Made by a program: the position numbers and the translations under genes. A stretch of 64,000 bases of DNA from Hyaloperonospora brassicae (Eukaryota; Oomycota; Peronosporomycetes; Peronosporales; Peronosporaceae): positions 58,047 through 122,046 of the forward strand of contig CANTFL010000334.1 of assembly GCA_947650285.1 (NCBI GenBank), in the 5' to 3' direction. This document shows positions 1-13,172 of this stretch, in pieces (positions within the stretch are counted from its first letter, which is position 1; every line of letters starts with the position of its first letter). Under the pieces are notes generated by a model, which saw only the letters and a program-made list of their open reading frames with translations, did not search any database and had not been told where the DNA came from.

Positions 1-2
1 TA

Positions 3-62
3 AAAGCGTTTGTTGACGATTACAAGAAGTGGTATATGTGGATGAATCCCATGTTTGGATGA
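3..62 (+). pseudogene. Possible C-terminal tail of a gene cut by the window edge
   Basis: The first 19 codons stay open from the window edge to a TGA at 60-62, reading ...FVDDYKKWYMWMNPMFG and stop. The reading is rich in aromatic and basic residues and looks more protein-like than the AT-rich DNA after it, but 19 codons prove little. No family is recognised. A secreted-effector tail is conceivable in an oomycete but nothing here shows it. Everything upstream lies outside the window. Confidence 0.2.
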
Positions 63-3000
63 AGGCTCCTTTGTTGGTTTGGTGAACCAGGCCGCTACAT
101 CATAGCTTATATTTTTTTTCTAATACATTATTTTGCTTTTGTTCATCGGTCTTGTGTTTTGAGTCTTATGCTTTGTCAAGCACACGTCACCTGCATGATT
201 TCGCACGGATTTTTTGTAGAACACATATGAACTACTATTAGCATATCGAACATCCCGTAAATAAACGAACGCACCTTGACCAAGATGTGTGGCCTACGAC
301 ACTTGCCACAGAAGGATGCAAACCCATACTTCTGTAAGTGATCGTAATATAACGATTATATTGCGGTGAAATAAGTAATAACATACAGAGATTTCTTACG
401 TTCACTGCTGTCCATCGAACAGGAGATATGCTGCCGCAGTGTCTGCCTGGGTTTGAATATGACCTGAATCGAGAATGTTACATAGCGCCATTAAAGCACG
501 TTAGTACATCTCACAACTTTCCTCAAAATGACATGGTACACAAAATCATCAATTTCTTCGCTTCCAGTAGCTTTGCCGCGTATTATTCAATCCATACTTT
601 AGATCATCGTACGGCGTGAATTGGTATTAGTGTAAGCTGTTGCACTATTGGAAGTTGCAGGGCTGCGCTTAAGAAGTGTACTTATACTATTGAGTTTGCA
701 TGTAACAGGGTGAGCCCGTTGCTTGTCATTGACGCCAGATTGGTCATTATATATATCGTCATGATGATGATACTTCTATAACATATATTTAAACAAGTAA
801 ATGTTGTAGGAAAAATCGCCTTTGAAGGTGAGATGCAGCACAGCTTCGCGTAATGGGAATACAGGCCATCATGTGATTCAACTTGAACACCAATCTCTGC
901 TGGACATGAACCAGGGAAGGCGTATGAGCGACTTCATTTGACATTTGTTAATTTGTAATGAAAGTCCAATCAAATAATATATTATAAGTAGAATTTGCCA
1001 CATTAATTACAATTCTACTGTTTTACTTTGACTGAGCGTGTTCGTTTGGAAGACTTAATCTTCCTCTGCACGTACGTTTTGAAACACTTACCTACCCTAC
1101 GTCAGTGTAGGTAGCATGTACTGTGTCGGTCATACAGAGAGTGCCCCATTACACTATGTCGCTTTATCATACTAGCAACCAGCGCGCCAAGAAGTCACGC
1201 TTCTCTCATATCGAAGGGATAGCCATGTCCGCGGATGACTTCAAATTCACAATCTACGAGCTCTCAGAAGTACCCATATTCACTAGATTCATGCTTTTCA
1301 ACCATTTTACTGTTCAATGGTGTATGTAGAGGAGCTACGATAGCTCCACCTTGCCAGATGAAGGCCTAATCTCAAAAAAGCCACTCAGTTCTCTGACTAA
1401 AATACATGAAAGCGTCAACCAATTCAACATACGACAACTTTTGAATTTAAATTTCGTAAGCAATTACTTGACGTACAATCGGGAGCTAATAAACGTAGAC
1501 TCAACAATAACCAGGCCTACAAATAAAGAATATAGAGAGGTAAACGGAACAAAGTGCTCATTTGTTTGTCATACTGAATCACACTTCCCTCAAGGCGAAT
1601 AATGATAACATATGTTGATTAGGTATTATAGCGATTATATAATCTTATCTCAGTACATATATGTAAGGATTTATTTCCAACTGGAGTAAGACCTGGTCAG
1701 TGTTATTCGCTGCCCCACCGTATACGTGTCCGCTTAAGCTAACGTGCTTATTGCTACTAATTTTCATATCCTGTACACCACAGCGCTTACGGATCCATGC
1801 ACTGCGATGTCATATCAACAAATATCAATCCTCGAGTGTCCATAGTAAGTTGTCATGTATCTCTACCACGATATCGTGCCTGCTTTACGTACAATTGCGA
1901 TGTATACTTATATTTGATATGGCATAAGCCTCTTCCTCGTTAATGAGATGATAGAAAGGAAGTTTCCGTGATTTGTGGTAAAATACCAAGCACACGTGTT
2001 TCAATTGACGCGTCTTTCAGCACAACAATGAGGTAAATCCTTTGTTTAAACTGCGATGAATAAAAAAAGACAGGTTCATGATCCAAAAGTATAATAAAAT
2101 AATTATACAGATGACAGCTGTTCTGCAATTTCTCAAATATGCGTCGTCATTATCATGTATGGCAAGCCGAGAGCATGTGCCCCGTTCTTATTAATTATCA
2201 TAATGATGAAACAATCCATTCTCTCACACCTTGACCCTTATCCTTCTTCAGCATAAATTATCTCATGTCCATCTTTTGAAACGGCAGATTTTGTACCTGT
2301 CAGTTATTACCCTGGAAAATAAAATTTTATATTATAGTTGGGTTCGTAAAAGGTATTATGGTAAGCTTCGGTTCACTTGACGATAAAGAATGTGTCATGC
2401 CATGGTCTTTGATCCAATACGATATAGAACTCTATCGCGCTTACATTATACGGTACGACGTTATATCGTGTCGTTGAACAATCATGATAACCACCTCCAT
2501 CGTAATATTTAGAATGGTGAATTCTCGAAGTGCCTATCACCGGCGGCATATAGCATAGTGTCCCACACTTATTCGATCATAATGATATCAGAAACAAAGA
2601 GGCAAATGCTCTGATTTATATGCTTCTTTATAATACAGTCTTTACTTCATGATTTATCGAACCTATTTATGAATGGTAATCGGCCGTCAAAAAAGGTTCC
2701 GAAGGACGCTCACCAACCATAAGTACAACTGTACGTGCTTCTAGATTACGACATTCGATTGATGCTTCAAAAATACGCTTTCGCAGCTTTTCATTTATAT
2801 TCCATCGCTAAGCGTATAATCATCACCGATAAAATTTATATTATCACGCGTTAAAAGGAATAATGCGCACCTATAATACACGTATGGCTAATCAAAATAA
2901 GATTTTACGCATTAAACATACTATTATGGCCATGTAGTTTAAAAAGATTGACCAAATTACTTGCGCACAGAGCCTCAAAACATTATCTTCAAATCGCCAA

Positions 3001-6000
3001 ATAATTCATCTCATGAAGTGCTAGATAAAAAAGCAGCTTTCAATTTGTATTTTTGAAGCAGGAAAAGGCTAGCTAATATCCGTTTACATCGTGGAAAGGC
3101 AAACGATCATAGACCGTAGCGCTAAGAAATACTATGTATTCGATTTCGTTAAGCTTTATAGTAAGTGACAAGGGTAATTGGCAAACGGTAGAAGCCATGA
3201 CAATATATAGTTATACGTAAAAAGCAGGTATTTGTAGAGCTGAAGAATATTTTCGAATACAAGTAGCACATGAATTGATTATAGTTCTACTTTATTTTAA
3301 TGGACAGAACTCGGTCAAATTGTGTTTCTAATCGAGCACTAAAAGCCGCAATAGGTTAAACAAATAAGAAAGATTCTGTGTTTAAAAGATATGTATGTAA
3401 TCGGATACTTTGTATATCGAACGTGGGGTCCTACAGGCGAGTTTAGCACCAGAATTAAGAGCTCTAGATTATGGCGCCATCAGAGGAATAGCCAAGATAG
3501 CAGGTTGTTACTCTAAGCATTCAAAGGGCATATCATTCAAGCTAAATTAGGTACATGAATTGGACGATAGGGAAAACCCTGCAAGCCTTTCGAACAGCTT
3601 GGCGATGAAGTAAAAAAGCTAAATTACTCAGTGCATATTGTCCTAGTTCCTAGTGAATACTAATACCGACACTTTATCATGTACATGGATTTCATCATTT
3701 TCGAGTTCAATTGTAGCAGCTATAGTTTGTGTAGGTATCTACTGGCAGCGACGACAGTTTTAACCGGCCCTGAGTGGACACATCCGATCCAAGTTTAGTG
3801 GCAGACTTGTTTTATACGAGAAATTTATCCATTAGGCATCAAATGATTGCTCATCGTTGACTTACGATCATGCGCAACCTATGAAAGAGTACACATATAT
3901 ATATAAGAGATTATTTGTTTGAAAAGACCGTTTTATACATTGATAAGATGGTCAACGCCTATAGTTTAATTGTCATAAATTTGCCAAGGTAAATGCCGTT
4001 GGGCTTCAGGTACGGAAACATATCTCTACAAGTAGTTGTACAATGCGCCAGCGAATGATATTTGATCATAAAGGCATATCGTTGGCTCCGTTATGAAAAA
4101 GGAGGCTGCTGGAATTAGGCTGATTTCTCGATAAAAGGGTTGCGAGGTTAATTTTACATAAACTCGCAGACGAATCCAAACAGTAGCATTAAATATTTTT
4201 TCCATTCCGACGGTTCAACTTATGTGATGACAATACATGGTAACACTTTTTTAAGCGCTTAAACTGTATTTTTGATGTTGTAAAAATTTACTACAGATAG
4301 CAATACCACGACCATAAATGTCAAAATATGTTGTGTTGTCGATCCGCTTTCACGTAAAAAATCAATAGGCATAATAATAGTTTAATCACGAAAAGGACAC
4401 GCCTCTGGTGACTATTAAACGATAGTTGCGCAAGAGATGCGAGCAAGTTAGATCCGAGAGATCCAACCTAAGGGCGGAGGATAAGCAATCATTGACTAAA
4501 CACATTTAATATAGCTGACACTGACATAAAGAAAATTAGATATTATATAAAGCTTATCGGATTTTACAAGTCGCATTCACCTACCTGTGACTACGGAATA
4601 GAATAACCTGAATGAGTAGAAGTATTTGTGTGCTACATTATGGTCGCGGGAGTCATTCACGCGGTAAATGAACCATTGAAGAAGACGCAAGTCAAAGATG
4701 TCAAGTAGAGCAAGACGATCTCTCGTAAATTTACGTCAATAGTTTTATAATTCGTTACGAGCTCTACGTCTTCAATAAATATTGGTTTCCTTCGCTAAAA
4801 ATATTTTCCGTGGAGAAAAGCAACATATAAATGGACCAGTAAATCAGAACGTAAATTACACCTAAGATGACTCATCTATAATATATAATTAACTCGAAAA
4901 GTTGCAAGGTATCATTTATTCCTATCTATCTCCTGTACTTTACCAATGCAACGCAAGATAACGTTAATACGTGAATATAGATAACGTTTATATGTGATCC
5001 ATACAACCTATAAATATATTGAATGCACTAATTTGTGCCTCGTTGGTGGTGATGTGTTTATGTGGATAGGTGAGTAAGTTGAAGGAAGACAAAACGTTGA
5101 TACCTAACCAATACGTACCAATATATACCGTGCCAATGATACAAGTTATGAGCGTACTGAGCAAATCTAGGGCTAAAAAACTGGAGTGCTTTAAGTCGTA
5201 GTGTAAGGTGAGTGATGAAAGATACACGGTAGAGGCCTTCAAGGCGTTCAGCGTAGACTTAACCCAATATAAATGTCAAGTGTCGATGAATTGCCGAACA
5301 TAAAAATTATGCAGGCTACTTTCGAAGATAACGCCGCCGATAAAGAGTACGAGAGTTGCAGAGATACATCGTCCAATCGACAAGAAGTGATGACAGGACT
5401 TTTTAAATGAATGTATTAAGCTATTTAACCACACGTCTGATCTAGTTCCGACAGCTTACTGCATGTACTGACTAAAAATAGACGGGGCGGACAGCTAAGC
5501 AAGATTATATGATATGTTTTCATTACATGCGTCGCAGGATAAATCTACGAAGCTCGGCGGAGAGAATATGGTCCTCAGATGAACGGGATTCCTCATCTCG
5601 TCGGCGAGATATTTTGAGTTCGTCTACATCTTAAATTTATGGCCCTTTATGTTAAGTATAAGAAAAGGCTATATGTGCATGTACTTAGGGTACTTAGCAA
5701 AAAATATCAAAAATTCAGCTCACTCAGCAAACGGCAATATAGAGAGATCTTTATAACCACTCGAATAATGTTTATAGGGGATCTACACTCCACATATAGC
5801 TGTAACACATATCACGCTTGCCATATTCTAGATATGCTGATAGAATCTTTGTCAATAATTCCATATTGGTGCGGAAGTAGAACAAATAAACTAGTGAGCT
5901 TCATCACGAAATTCGCTTTTGATTGTAGCAATGAAAACCACATCGATATGATGTATGTATAGCGTCTTCACGATATCGAGCGGATAAATAAGTTCGTCAT

Positions 6001-9000
6001 TCACTGGAATTATTAGTAAAAGCAGAAAATGCAATGCGATTAAGGAAGTACAATCTGGTTCTCCGGAAATGCAGTTATAAGGTGCAAACGGGCGCTTCCG
6101 GAGCAGACTAGCAATAATTTAAACTTATTCGCTTTAAGTATAGCCTTTAAAATATCAAACTTCGATCAAGTTTACGGCTTTGAGGTAGTAACAGATGGGC
6201 GACCTAGTGCCTATAGAGATGACTGAGATAGGTATCGCTTAGCCGAAGCCCGCAGAGAGAGTCGGTCGCCCGTCTTATAGTAATGACATATATAACACAC
6301 AATTTGCGAAAATTGATGTGTTTTTATCGAATATTATGCCATGAAGGTTTTAAAGGTTCGACTTAACGAATTGTACGTAAATGTTCTTATCGACAGGAAT
6401 AGTTGCTAGCACTTTAAGATATAATGGCTACGCTAAAGAGTGAAACATAAGATCTATATTAAGCGGCGGGTACGTTAGTACGCAGAGAATCGCCTCATAA
6501 AATCATCGATAGTTCTACTTCAATCTCGATAGGTAGGCATTATATGACTCAAAAGGAATTTGACGTGACAAATTAATAGATATTGAACCTATAGACCAGA
6601 ATTAGTCCTTGAAGATGCGTGAATGCGACAGGTGTATTGGCTTATGGGATATGAATAGAATTATGTCATGGCGATCACCCTAAAGTATCTGATGCATGGT
6701 CTTTTAAAAGGACAATTCTGTAGGATAGCGAAAACCAATAGTGCTATTTACACTCCACAAGTTTTTATTACACTCTTAAATAAAGTTACACCGAACTACA
6801 ATTACTTTAATAATTAAGAACGTAAATATTCGAGTTTATCGACTGCAAACGGGTCAATTAACTATCTCTGCCGAGTTCATTTACATCAAAAGCAGATGCA
6901 TCAAATTTGATCGATTCAATATGCGACATATATTCAAAATATTTGATCGAAACATCATGATGTAGATGGGTGGATAACACGTCATGGCCAAAAGATTATT
7001 GGATGATTGTTGTCGAATAATGTGGTTTGAATGAAGCAAACAAGAAGAAAGCAAATTGGACAAAGTAGACCGAAATAAATTTGTAAAGATATATAATTTG
7101 ACTGACTTATTCCATAAAGCGCAAAAAGTCAAATCGACGTTAGAGACTATGGAATCTGAGTATCGATCATTTAGAGATTCCAAAAAATTTTGAATTTTGA
7201 CCATGAATTTCCGTGGTTGGAGTATAGTTTCATCTAACGCTGCTACCTGACCGACTAATAAAGTTGATTATACAAAGGCATATGTCCTATTTATTAGCAA
7301 CTCGATGGTAAACCCCGCTTGAAATGCTATCGTAATGGGTACATCCAGAAAATAGGTGTCGTAAACGTTTGCAGTATAGGTCGTGCTTTATATCGTAGGA
7401 GCGAGTATCATATATGGTTCTGACTATTCTGATAATTTTTGAACCCTTTCAAAAATTCACTATGCGATAAATAAACTACTAGATGACATACTCATACCAC
7501 TCTTTGAGTCGTCGAAGGTAGAAGATGCGTTCAAGGTGCAAAAAAATGTCATCATTGAACCGGAAAACGTTGTATATGTCGTTTAGTTACTGCTTTAAAG
7601 CAAATCATGACAATTATAGCACGGGGCCAGCGAGTCAAGCCTTAAAATGCAGATATGCAGACTCTTGACGTTGTTACACACAATGTTTTACAAAGGTCGA
7701 TCAGAAATGTGTAAATGACGGCTAGATCATCAAGCACTCATATTCTCTGCATGACAATCGATGCTTAAGTGGACGTCATACAGTCTAATAGCACAGAATT
7801 GGCCAAATATACGACATATTGTAATCAAGAAATCATCTTTGAATAGTGCTGTCGTCTAATGTATGCTGAAAACACTGCTTTTAATAAAAGATACCGGTTG
7901 AAAATGCTGCTTGCAATAGAATGTGGTGTTTGGAAAGAATTTGTTTACTAGTAATACCTCATATTCGATATGACAAACCAAGACAACGTTATTAACTTTT
8001 TAACGAGTCTTGGCCGCCAAGGTAGCTCAAATCAATAATTAATTAGTGACACAATGTCATTAATGGCGTCAAGGGCAACTATAGACAAGTATAATCAATG
8101 TTGGAACAGGCAAGATGCTGACAAAAATATTATCTAGTCGAGTAATTGGTCTTATGTAATCATTGTAGCAGCAGATTAGTCAGCGATCGCGTAGTTCGTA
8201 CGAAATCTACTATCAATTTTTGCGCTTCAACACAAAAAGTGGTACATAGCTAAATAAGTTTATCAAAGAGCAAATTTAACAATTTATATACGCAACAGTA
8301 GCGATGAACGGTGATGATTTTGTACATCTGGTCAAGCAAAATGTATTAAAATAGGAAGTGATTTGAAGAAGGCTAATTCGTTTCAGACAAATAAACTATG
8401 ATCATCTGGTAGAATAAAAGACATTCATGTAAAATTCAAGCTAAGGTTGCTGACATGCTGACATGCTTCGTAAAACGTGTCGCTCAAGAAATCGGGTATT
8501 GTTATAAGTCGACAAACTCAGTAACCTTATCTTCATCGCATTGAATGCTTCAGAAAATTGGGAACATAAATTATTGAATCATATATCTATTAACAAGATA
8601 TATGATAAGTTTAGCTACTTTGACGGCGAGAAACGTCACGAACCCGTGCAACAGTTTGTGATTATACCCGATCCCACCTAGTTGATGCCGATATAAATAA
8701 AAAACACGAATTAGGGCTTGTCTGGTCGTCTTACATTCCAGCTAAATAGATACACATCATTTTGCTGTTTGTAAGCGCTACGAGGGTATTACTTTTAGTA
8801 AATACACAATTGACATGCCGATTTACGGATCGGAGTTTACTGCACATCTTCTTTTTGTCAATGCGGGTAAAATTCATTGTTGACAACTGGCGAAGCGATA
8901 AAAGCTATTTTTGCAATTACTGATAGTCCAACTACCATATCTTTCAAGTTTCTAGGTACCTGCCGATGGTTATACTACCGTACCAGAATGGTTTGACTAC

Positions 9001-10653
9001 AATCCCAGTCACCGTCATATGAAATTTAATGTGTTCATACTTATACTCCTTGTTTACGAGGCATCATTATTTCAATGTGCACCTGACAAAAGGATTATTC
9101 CTACTTCGGATCTTACCGAATGTCCGAATGATAAATTCTCGACTGATCAGCAAGAAATAATAGGTCTACGTTCCATTTGAAAAGGTTAAGAAAAAATTGA
9201 TGGATCAGTTTGAATGTAAAAAAGTCTTGTCAGCAGTTAGTAAGTACCCCCATTAAATTATAATGACACTACGGGTTGCATAATATAAGATGGCTACAGG
9301 GATAAAGTTTCCAATAAAAAAGTCGGTCCAGTGTTTATTGCAGATTATTAATTGCAAAGAATTTTATAAAAAGAAAGCTCAAACTAAGCTATAGATTAAA
9401 TCGCTTGTAGTTTTTGATAACAATATTAATTGGTACCTATCTTTTTCATGACGACTTGACGAACCCTCTCCACATTGAAATCGGTGTCACCGATTGCAGC
9501 ATTCCTATTACCGTTGAATATTTCATTTGTAAGACCTTGAGTAGACGAATCCTCACACGCAATTTATAAACAAGACATCAAGTTTTATCGCACTTGTATC
9601 TTTAGCAAAATAAAATGGTCCTTGCATCAAGCAAGCGTTTTCGTGGTTTAAACTATTCTATTTCATTTATTAAACTCTGCTATACCTAGTTTTCGATTTA
9701 AAATTTTAGCTGAGAGTATTAAGAACGCCGCGAGCTGCACAACGATACGCTTTAAACTTTTAGCTAGCAAAAGGTATCTAAAGCTCTATATCAATTATCA
9801 CTGGCTTAATGATAGATGTCCACGCGAAATAGTGAAATTGAATGGGCGCATAGTATACTCAACGCAGTTTACAGCGACGATCTGCAGCTACTTCTTTCAA
9901 GAGGCTGGTTGAAATAGCTTTAATTGTACATAACGTGTCCGAGCAAAAAAGGTGGGTGTAACTACATTTTATATCACTGCAAATAAGCTGGAATCAGAGA
10001 TAATTACATGTATAAAAACAAGATATTATGTTTTAACATTAAGACTTTATTACAACTGTGTGAATTTCGAGGTGTAAAACCTTTGTCGTTGTTTATCGGT
10101 CCTATGTGAAGTTTGAGTGGCTTCAATAATTTGGCTATGACTTGTTTCAGCTATTGCATTCGTCGATAAGACCTAGTAGCGGTATTCATATTCACCGCTT
10201 CACTCAGCACGTCCATAGATACATTAGGCGAAGATGAAAGATTACTTATCGATTTTTTATACATATGTGCCGAGGCCGGCCTCTTTATTTGCGCCATTTT
10301 CCGACAATAGTGCTAATTCAGTGTATAATAAAATTTATCGAAGCGTCCTGAATTCGTAATTGATACAACTACTTACCTGTTGCCAGAAACTTACTATTAT
10401 AGTGTGTTGACAAAACAAATGGTTCTCAAACCGCATTGGAAAATGATCACCTGAATTGACGTTTGTAAGAAAGGATAGAGTCGCGACACACCGAATCATA
10501 GGAACTGTACCTGTTAAACGAAAAATTTATAGGTGTAAATTACACGTCACAAAATACGAGAAATGTCGACATATAATTTTGGTATATATACGAAACGTTC
10601 TTCTATCATTACCACATCTGACAGATAAGTTCCACTGAAACAAGACATAGAAG
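63..10653. other. AT-rich tract without recognisable genes
   Basis: About 10.6 kb of AT-rich sequence with stop codons scattered through all six frames. The longest open stretches (107 codons at 5639-5962 + and at 6881-7204 -) have no family features and unremarkable composition, so I call no genes. The only local structure I can support is the inverted repeat at 6193-6275. The tract is probably decayed repeat DNA, as in the comparable tract that holds a copia-like remnant at 26-27 kb, but that is inference. Confidence 0.6.
6193..6275. repeat. 83-bp GC-richer island with 12-bp inverted-repeat ends
   Basis: Left arm AGATGGGCGACC (6193-6204) pairs with right arm GGTCGCCCGTCT (6264-6275), 11 of 12 bases plus one G-T wobble. 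Inside, TGCCTAT and ATAGGTA can pair with one mismatch, and GCTT-agccg-AAGC can form a small hairpin. The island is clearly richer in GC than its surroundings. It could be a structured RNA, a tiny MITE or an old insertion remnant. No direct target duplication is obvious beside the arms. Confidence 0.4.
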
Positions 10654-10853
10654 TTCTTGTAGTAAAGTGCTCTTCAACTATGATGGGCCTGAAGGCCATC
10701 AAATTGAGGGACAAGGGACAATTTTACAGGATAAAGGTGCAAGTCGAAATGGGTCACGCAGGTAACGAGGTCATAGGAGGACAATAATTGGCAGTGATAA
10801 TCAAGGGAGACAATGACCAGATTATAGGCTTCTGGTATAGTAGGAATGAACAC
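10654..10853. other. Purine-rich lead-in to a minisatellite
   Basis: Rich in GGG, AGG and GACAA words and different in texture from the AT-rich tract to its left. A similar purine-rich stretch precedes the related minisatellite at 44.57 kb (around 44,440-44,530), so the two loci may be copies of a longer repeat of which the tandem part is the clearest segment. No coding content recognised. Confidence 0.25.
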
Positions 10854-11064
10854 GGTCTCTTATATAAAGTTCAGCTCCCTAGGGTAGACTCGGTACTTTA
10901 TTTGTGGACACGATCATTCGTTACCCTAAGTTGGTCCCTCATCGGTGGATCGCGACCCCACGGTATAGACCCCGGTCCCTCATTAATGGACTTTGCCCCT
11001 CGATATGGACCGCGCTCTTTTATCTGATAGAATTCGGTCTCTTACTGCTAGACCCCTTTTGATA
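10854..11064. repeat. Degenerate 20-21-bp tandem repeat (about 10 units)
   Basis: Successive units align to a loose consensus GGTCCCTTATnnnTGGACnnC. Examples are GGTCCCTCATCGGTGGATCGC, GGTCCCTCATTAATGGACTTT and GGTCTCTTACTGCTAGACCCC, spaced 18-22 bp apart. The same unit recurs at 44,570-44,720 in the same orientation and, more weakly, in reverse orientation at 24,370-24,510. The units are too divergent to be a young microsatellite, and no open frame is maintained through them. Confidence 0.5.
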
Positions 11065-11617
11065 GAGGTCTAGGTACTCCTGTTAGTAAAATGAGCAAGG
11101 TCATAAGGCAATAATCGTACAAAGGATTCATACGGTAGGATTGTAACGGATGCTTATCAATCCAATCTTCGCGGCACGTCTTCGTCGGTCTTTAGGAAAC
11201 TTGTTTAGTCTGCCCGTCTGATCCGAAGAAGAGACAAACTTTTCTTTTTTGTCGAAGGCAGTTGCGCGGCAATACATGTGCATGTGGGAGCCCAGGAAGT
11301 ATTTTGTCTATGGCCTTGTCAAATACAGCTCTATAGGATCCGCTATCACAAATGGCCTCCCAACTCAACGGTTGTAAATATATGTACAGATTTAGTGATC
11401 TACAACCATGAGATACCCAACAAAAAAGCCAGGAGCGACAATATTCCTTGAGGTGTTGGCTATAAGTCCACTGTCGACAAAGTCGATCGAGAGGTCATGA
11501 AATGGATTACTGAAGGAAGAATAATCACTTGATACGCCATGTCTCCCTTTTACAAATCCGACATCAATCTCTGCACCCAAGTCTCCTGAAAAGTTAAGCC
11601 TGTAGTTTAGTAGATTG
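11065..11617 (-). pseudogene. Unidentified coding remnant abutting the LTR
   Basis: On the minus strand a frame is open from the LTR edge (11,617) to a TAG at 11,392, about 75 codons, including YRLNFSGDLGAEIDVGF and ending FFVGYLMVVDH. Composition is balanced and protein-like. Because it opens exactly at the LTR boundary it may be the 3' part of a gene disrupted by the retroelement. I do not recognise the family, and no matching 5' part could be shown at the other end of the element (left of 54,038). Sequence 11,065-11,391 is unassigned. Confidence 0.3.
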
Positions 11618-12604
11618 TCAGATCTGGGGCAATACAGTTTTAACGTGACAACACAACAATCGCCGAACTAGTCGGCGCAGTTGGGCTTGTTCGTCGGGTC
11701 AAATATCTTCGCGGTTCGCCCCTTCGGATTTGGTGTGGCTCTCACCTCGCAAAATATATATAACCACTCACACTCCGTTCCATAAGACTGCCTGAGCTCA
11801 GCAGCATTCGTCCCTACAATCCTGCGACCTTGTACAATGGGCAGACTTCGGCTTTTTCACGCTTTTACAGTCCACCGGGCGCAGTATACGTTCAAATAGA
11901 AGAATTACTGAGTCATTGGTGAAAGGTCTACCGGCTCGTCGCTTGACGAGTCTTTGAACAGTGCCGTCTATTGGGTCACTGGCCCACCGTTCGCGAGTCT
12001 AAAAGCGGTACCATCTACTAGGTCTCAGGCTCGCCGTGCGACAAGACTGATCTTACGCTGGAAGCGAGTAATGCCCACCCCGTGCCGACTTAATACTTGG
12101 AGCTTCAAATCGAGACCATTACAAGCTATGATTCTCGACGGTCGACAGCAGGCATCATCGTGGCCACGCAGGGACATGATTTAAAGCGTACCCGTGTCTT
12201 GGACTTATAAATTCTACTCTGTATTGATTACCACCTATTCCCTTCCTGATTGAAAAAGGACTTGTGATTAATTCTATTTTATTCCCTGGTCGTCCTATAA
12301 TCATACCTAGTCGGATACAATAGTCATCATCTTTCTCTCTTGTCGAGTTTTGTCTTGTCGAGTTTTGTCTCGTCGAGTCTTGTCTTGTCTCGTCAAGTCT
12401 TGGGTCGTTGAGTCTTGGCTTGTCAAGGCTTGTGTCGTCGAGTCTTGTCGAGTCTTGTCTTTTTGAGTCTTTCCTCATCAAAGCTTGGCTAGTCGGAACT
12501 TCTCTCGTCGAGTTTTTTTGCGTCGTTGTCTCCACATCGAGCCTTAATTCGTCGGTTTCGGTACCATCAGGCTTCTCCCATCGAGTTCTCCTTTCCGATA
12601 ATCA
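11618..12604 (-). repeat. LTR of Ty3 element X (3' LTR in gag-pol sense)
   Basis: About 987 bp that match, in inverted orientation, 54,038-54,991 over the whole length: shared words include CGCCGAACTAGTCGGCG, the CACTCACACTCCGTTCCA block and the GTACCCGTGTCTT block. In gag-pol (minus) sense it begins TGATTATCGG and ends GATCTGA, where the other copy has ATCTCA; the final CA is mutated here. Homology stops sharply at both ends, as expected for LTR boundaries. No target duplication is visible. On the plus strand it holds TATATATAACC near 11,752 and could drive the antisense ORF that follows. If the inversion described elsewhere is undone, the two copies are direct repeats. Confidence 0.8.
12338..12530. 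repeat. 15-bp minisatellite inside the LTR
   Basis: Repeats of roughly CTTGTCTCGTCGAGT, about a dozen degenerate units. The sister LTR has the same array in complement at about 54,110-54,260. It produces spurious Asp-Ser-Thr-Arg type peptides on one strand, which I do not treat as genes. The same GTCGAGTC word is sprinkled through 12.6-18.6 kb. Confidence 0.6.
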
Positions 12605-13172
12605 ATAAAAAAAAACCGCTTATCAAATGTCCCTACACCACAAATGCCCCGATCGCGATACGAACCTAGCTGGTGAATGTATCGACCAGTTAATCCTGTT
12701 ACCTTCACGATTCGTCCTGTGTCAAGCTTTCTCTTCCCTCTTTTGACGACCCATGGTACGCTAGTAATTTGTCATGCTTTCTCGCTCGTCCATAAATAGG
12801 CTTGATCGTCCTTGCTTTCTGGGTTGTACCATACTAATTGAACTCAGTCACCAGATTCGTAGCCTAGTCCATTCAATTCTGCAGCTTACATTTTGGTAAG
12901 TGTGGTTTTCCTTCTATCTCATTTCTATCTCCGTTCTGGCTCATTGTGATCCGTGGTATTTTCTGCTCTGCGTTGCCCAGACAAACTTGTCCTCCACTGC
13001 TGTCCTTCCGGGCAGCACCAGTCAGCTTTTTGACTTGCTTTTTAGCGCCGCCCACTTGTCGCTCAATGACACTGCTTCATCGAGTGTGCCTGATTGACTC
13101 AAGGCCGAAGTTAGTATACAACGGCTGCAACCTGGTGACTAAGCTACTCTGTCGATTGAATCGTCCGGGGTG
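12605..13172. other. Interval between the LTR and the antisense ORF of element X
   Basis: Starts with an A-run (ATAAAAAAAAACC) and is otherwise pyrimidine-rich on the plus strand. In gag-pol sense this should contain the polypurine tract just before the 3' LTR, but the minus strand there is T-rich, so no polypurine tract can be called. It would be the 5' untranslated region of the plus-strand ORF. No primer-binding site starting TGG is visible next to the LTR on this side. Confidence 0.35.

Noticed and set aside
1700..1927. Frame with a leucine-rich, signal-peptide-like start
   Set aside because: It does not start with ATG, and the hydrophobic run is followed by unstructured sequence; no effector motif (RxLR, LFLAK) is present.
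5639..5962. 107-codon frame on the plus strand
   Set aside because: Featureless composition and no supporting context.
11954..12184. Frame repeated at 54,453-54,656 with nearly identical protein
   Set aside because: Both are parts of the two LTR copies; identity reflects LTR duplication, not a conserved gene.
12155..12535. Minus-strand 126-codon frame with repeated Asp-Ser-Thr-Arg peptides
   Set aside because: It is the translation of the 15-bp minisatellite inside the X LTR; the frame opposite it is open too, and no homology is expected.
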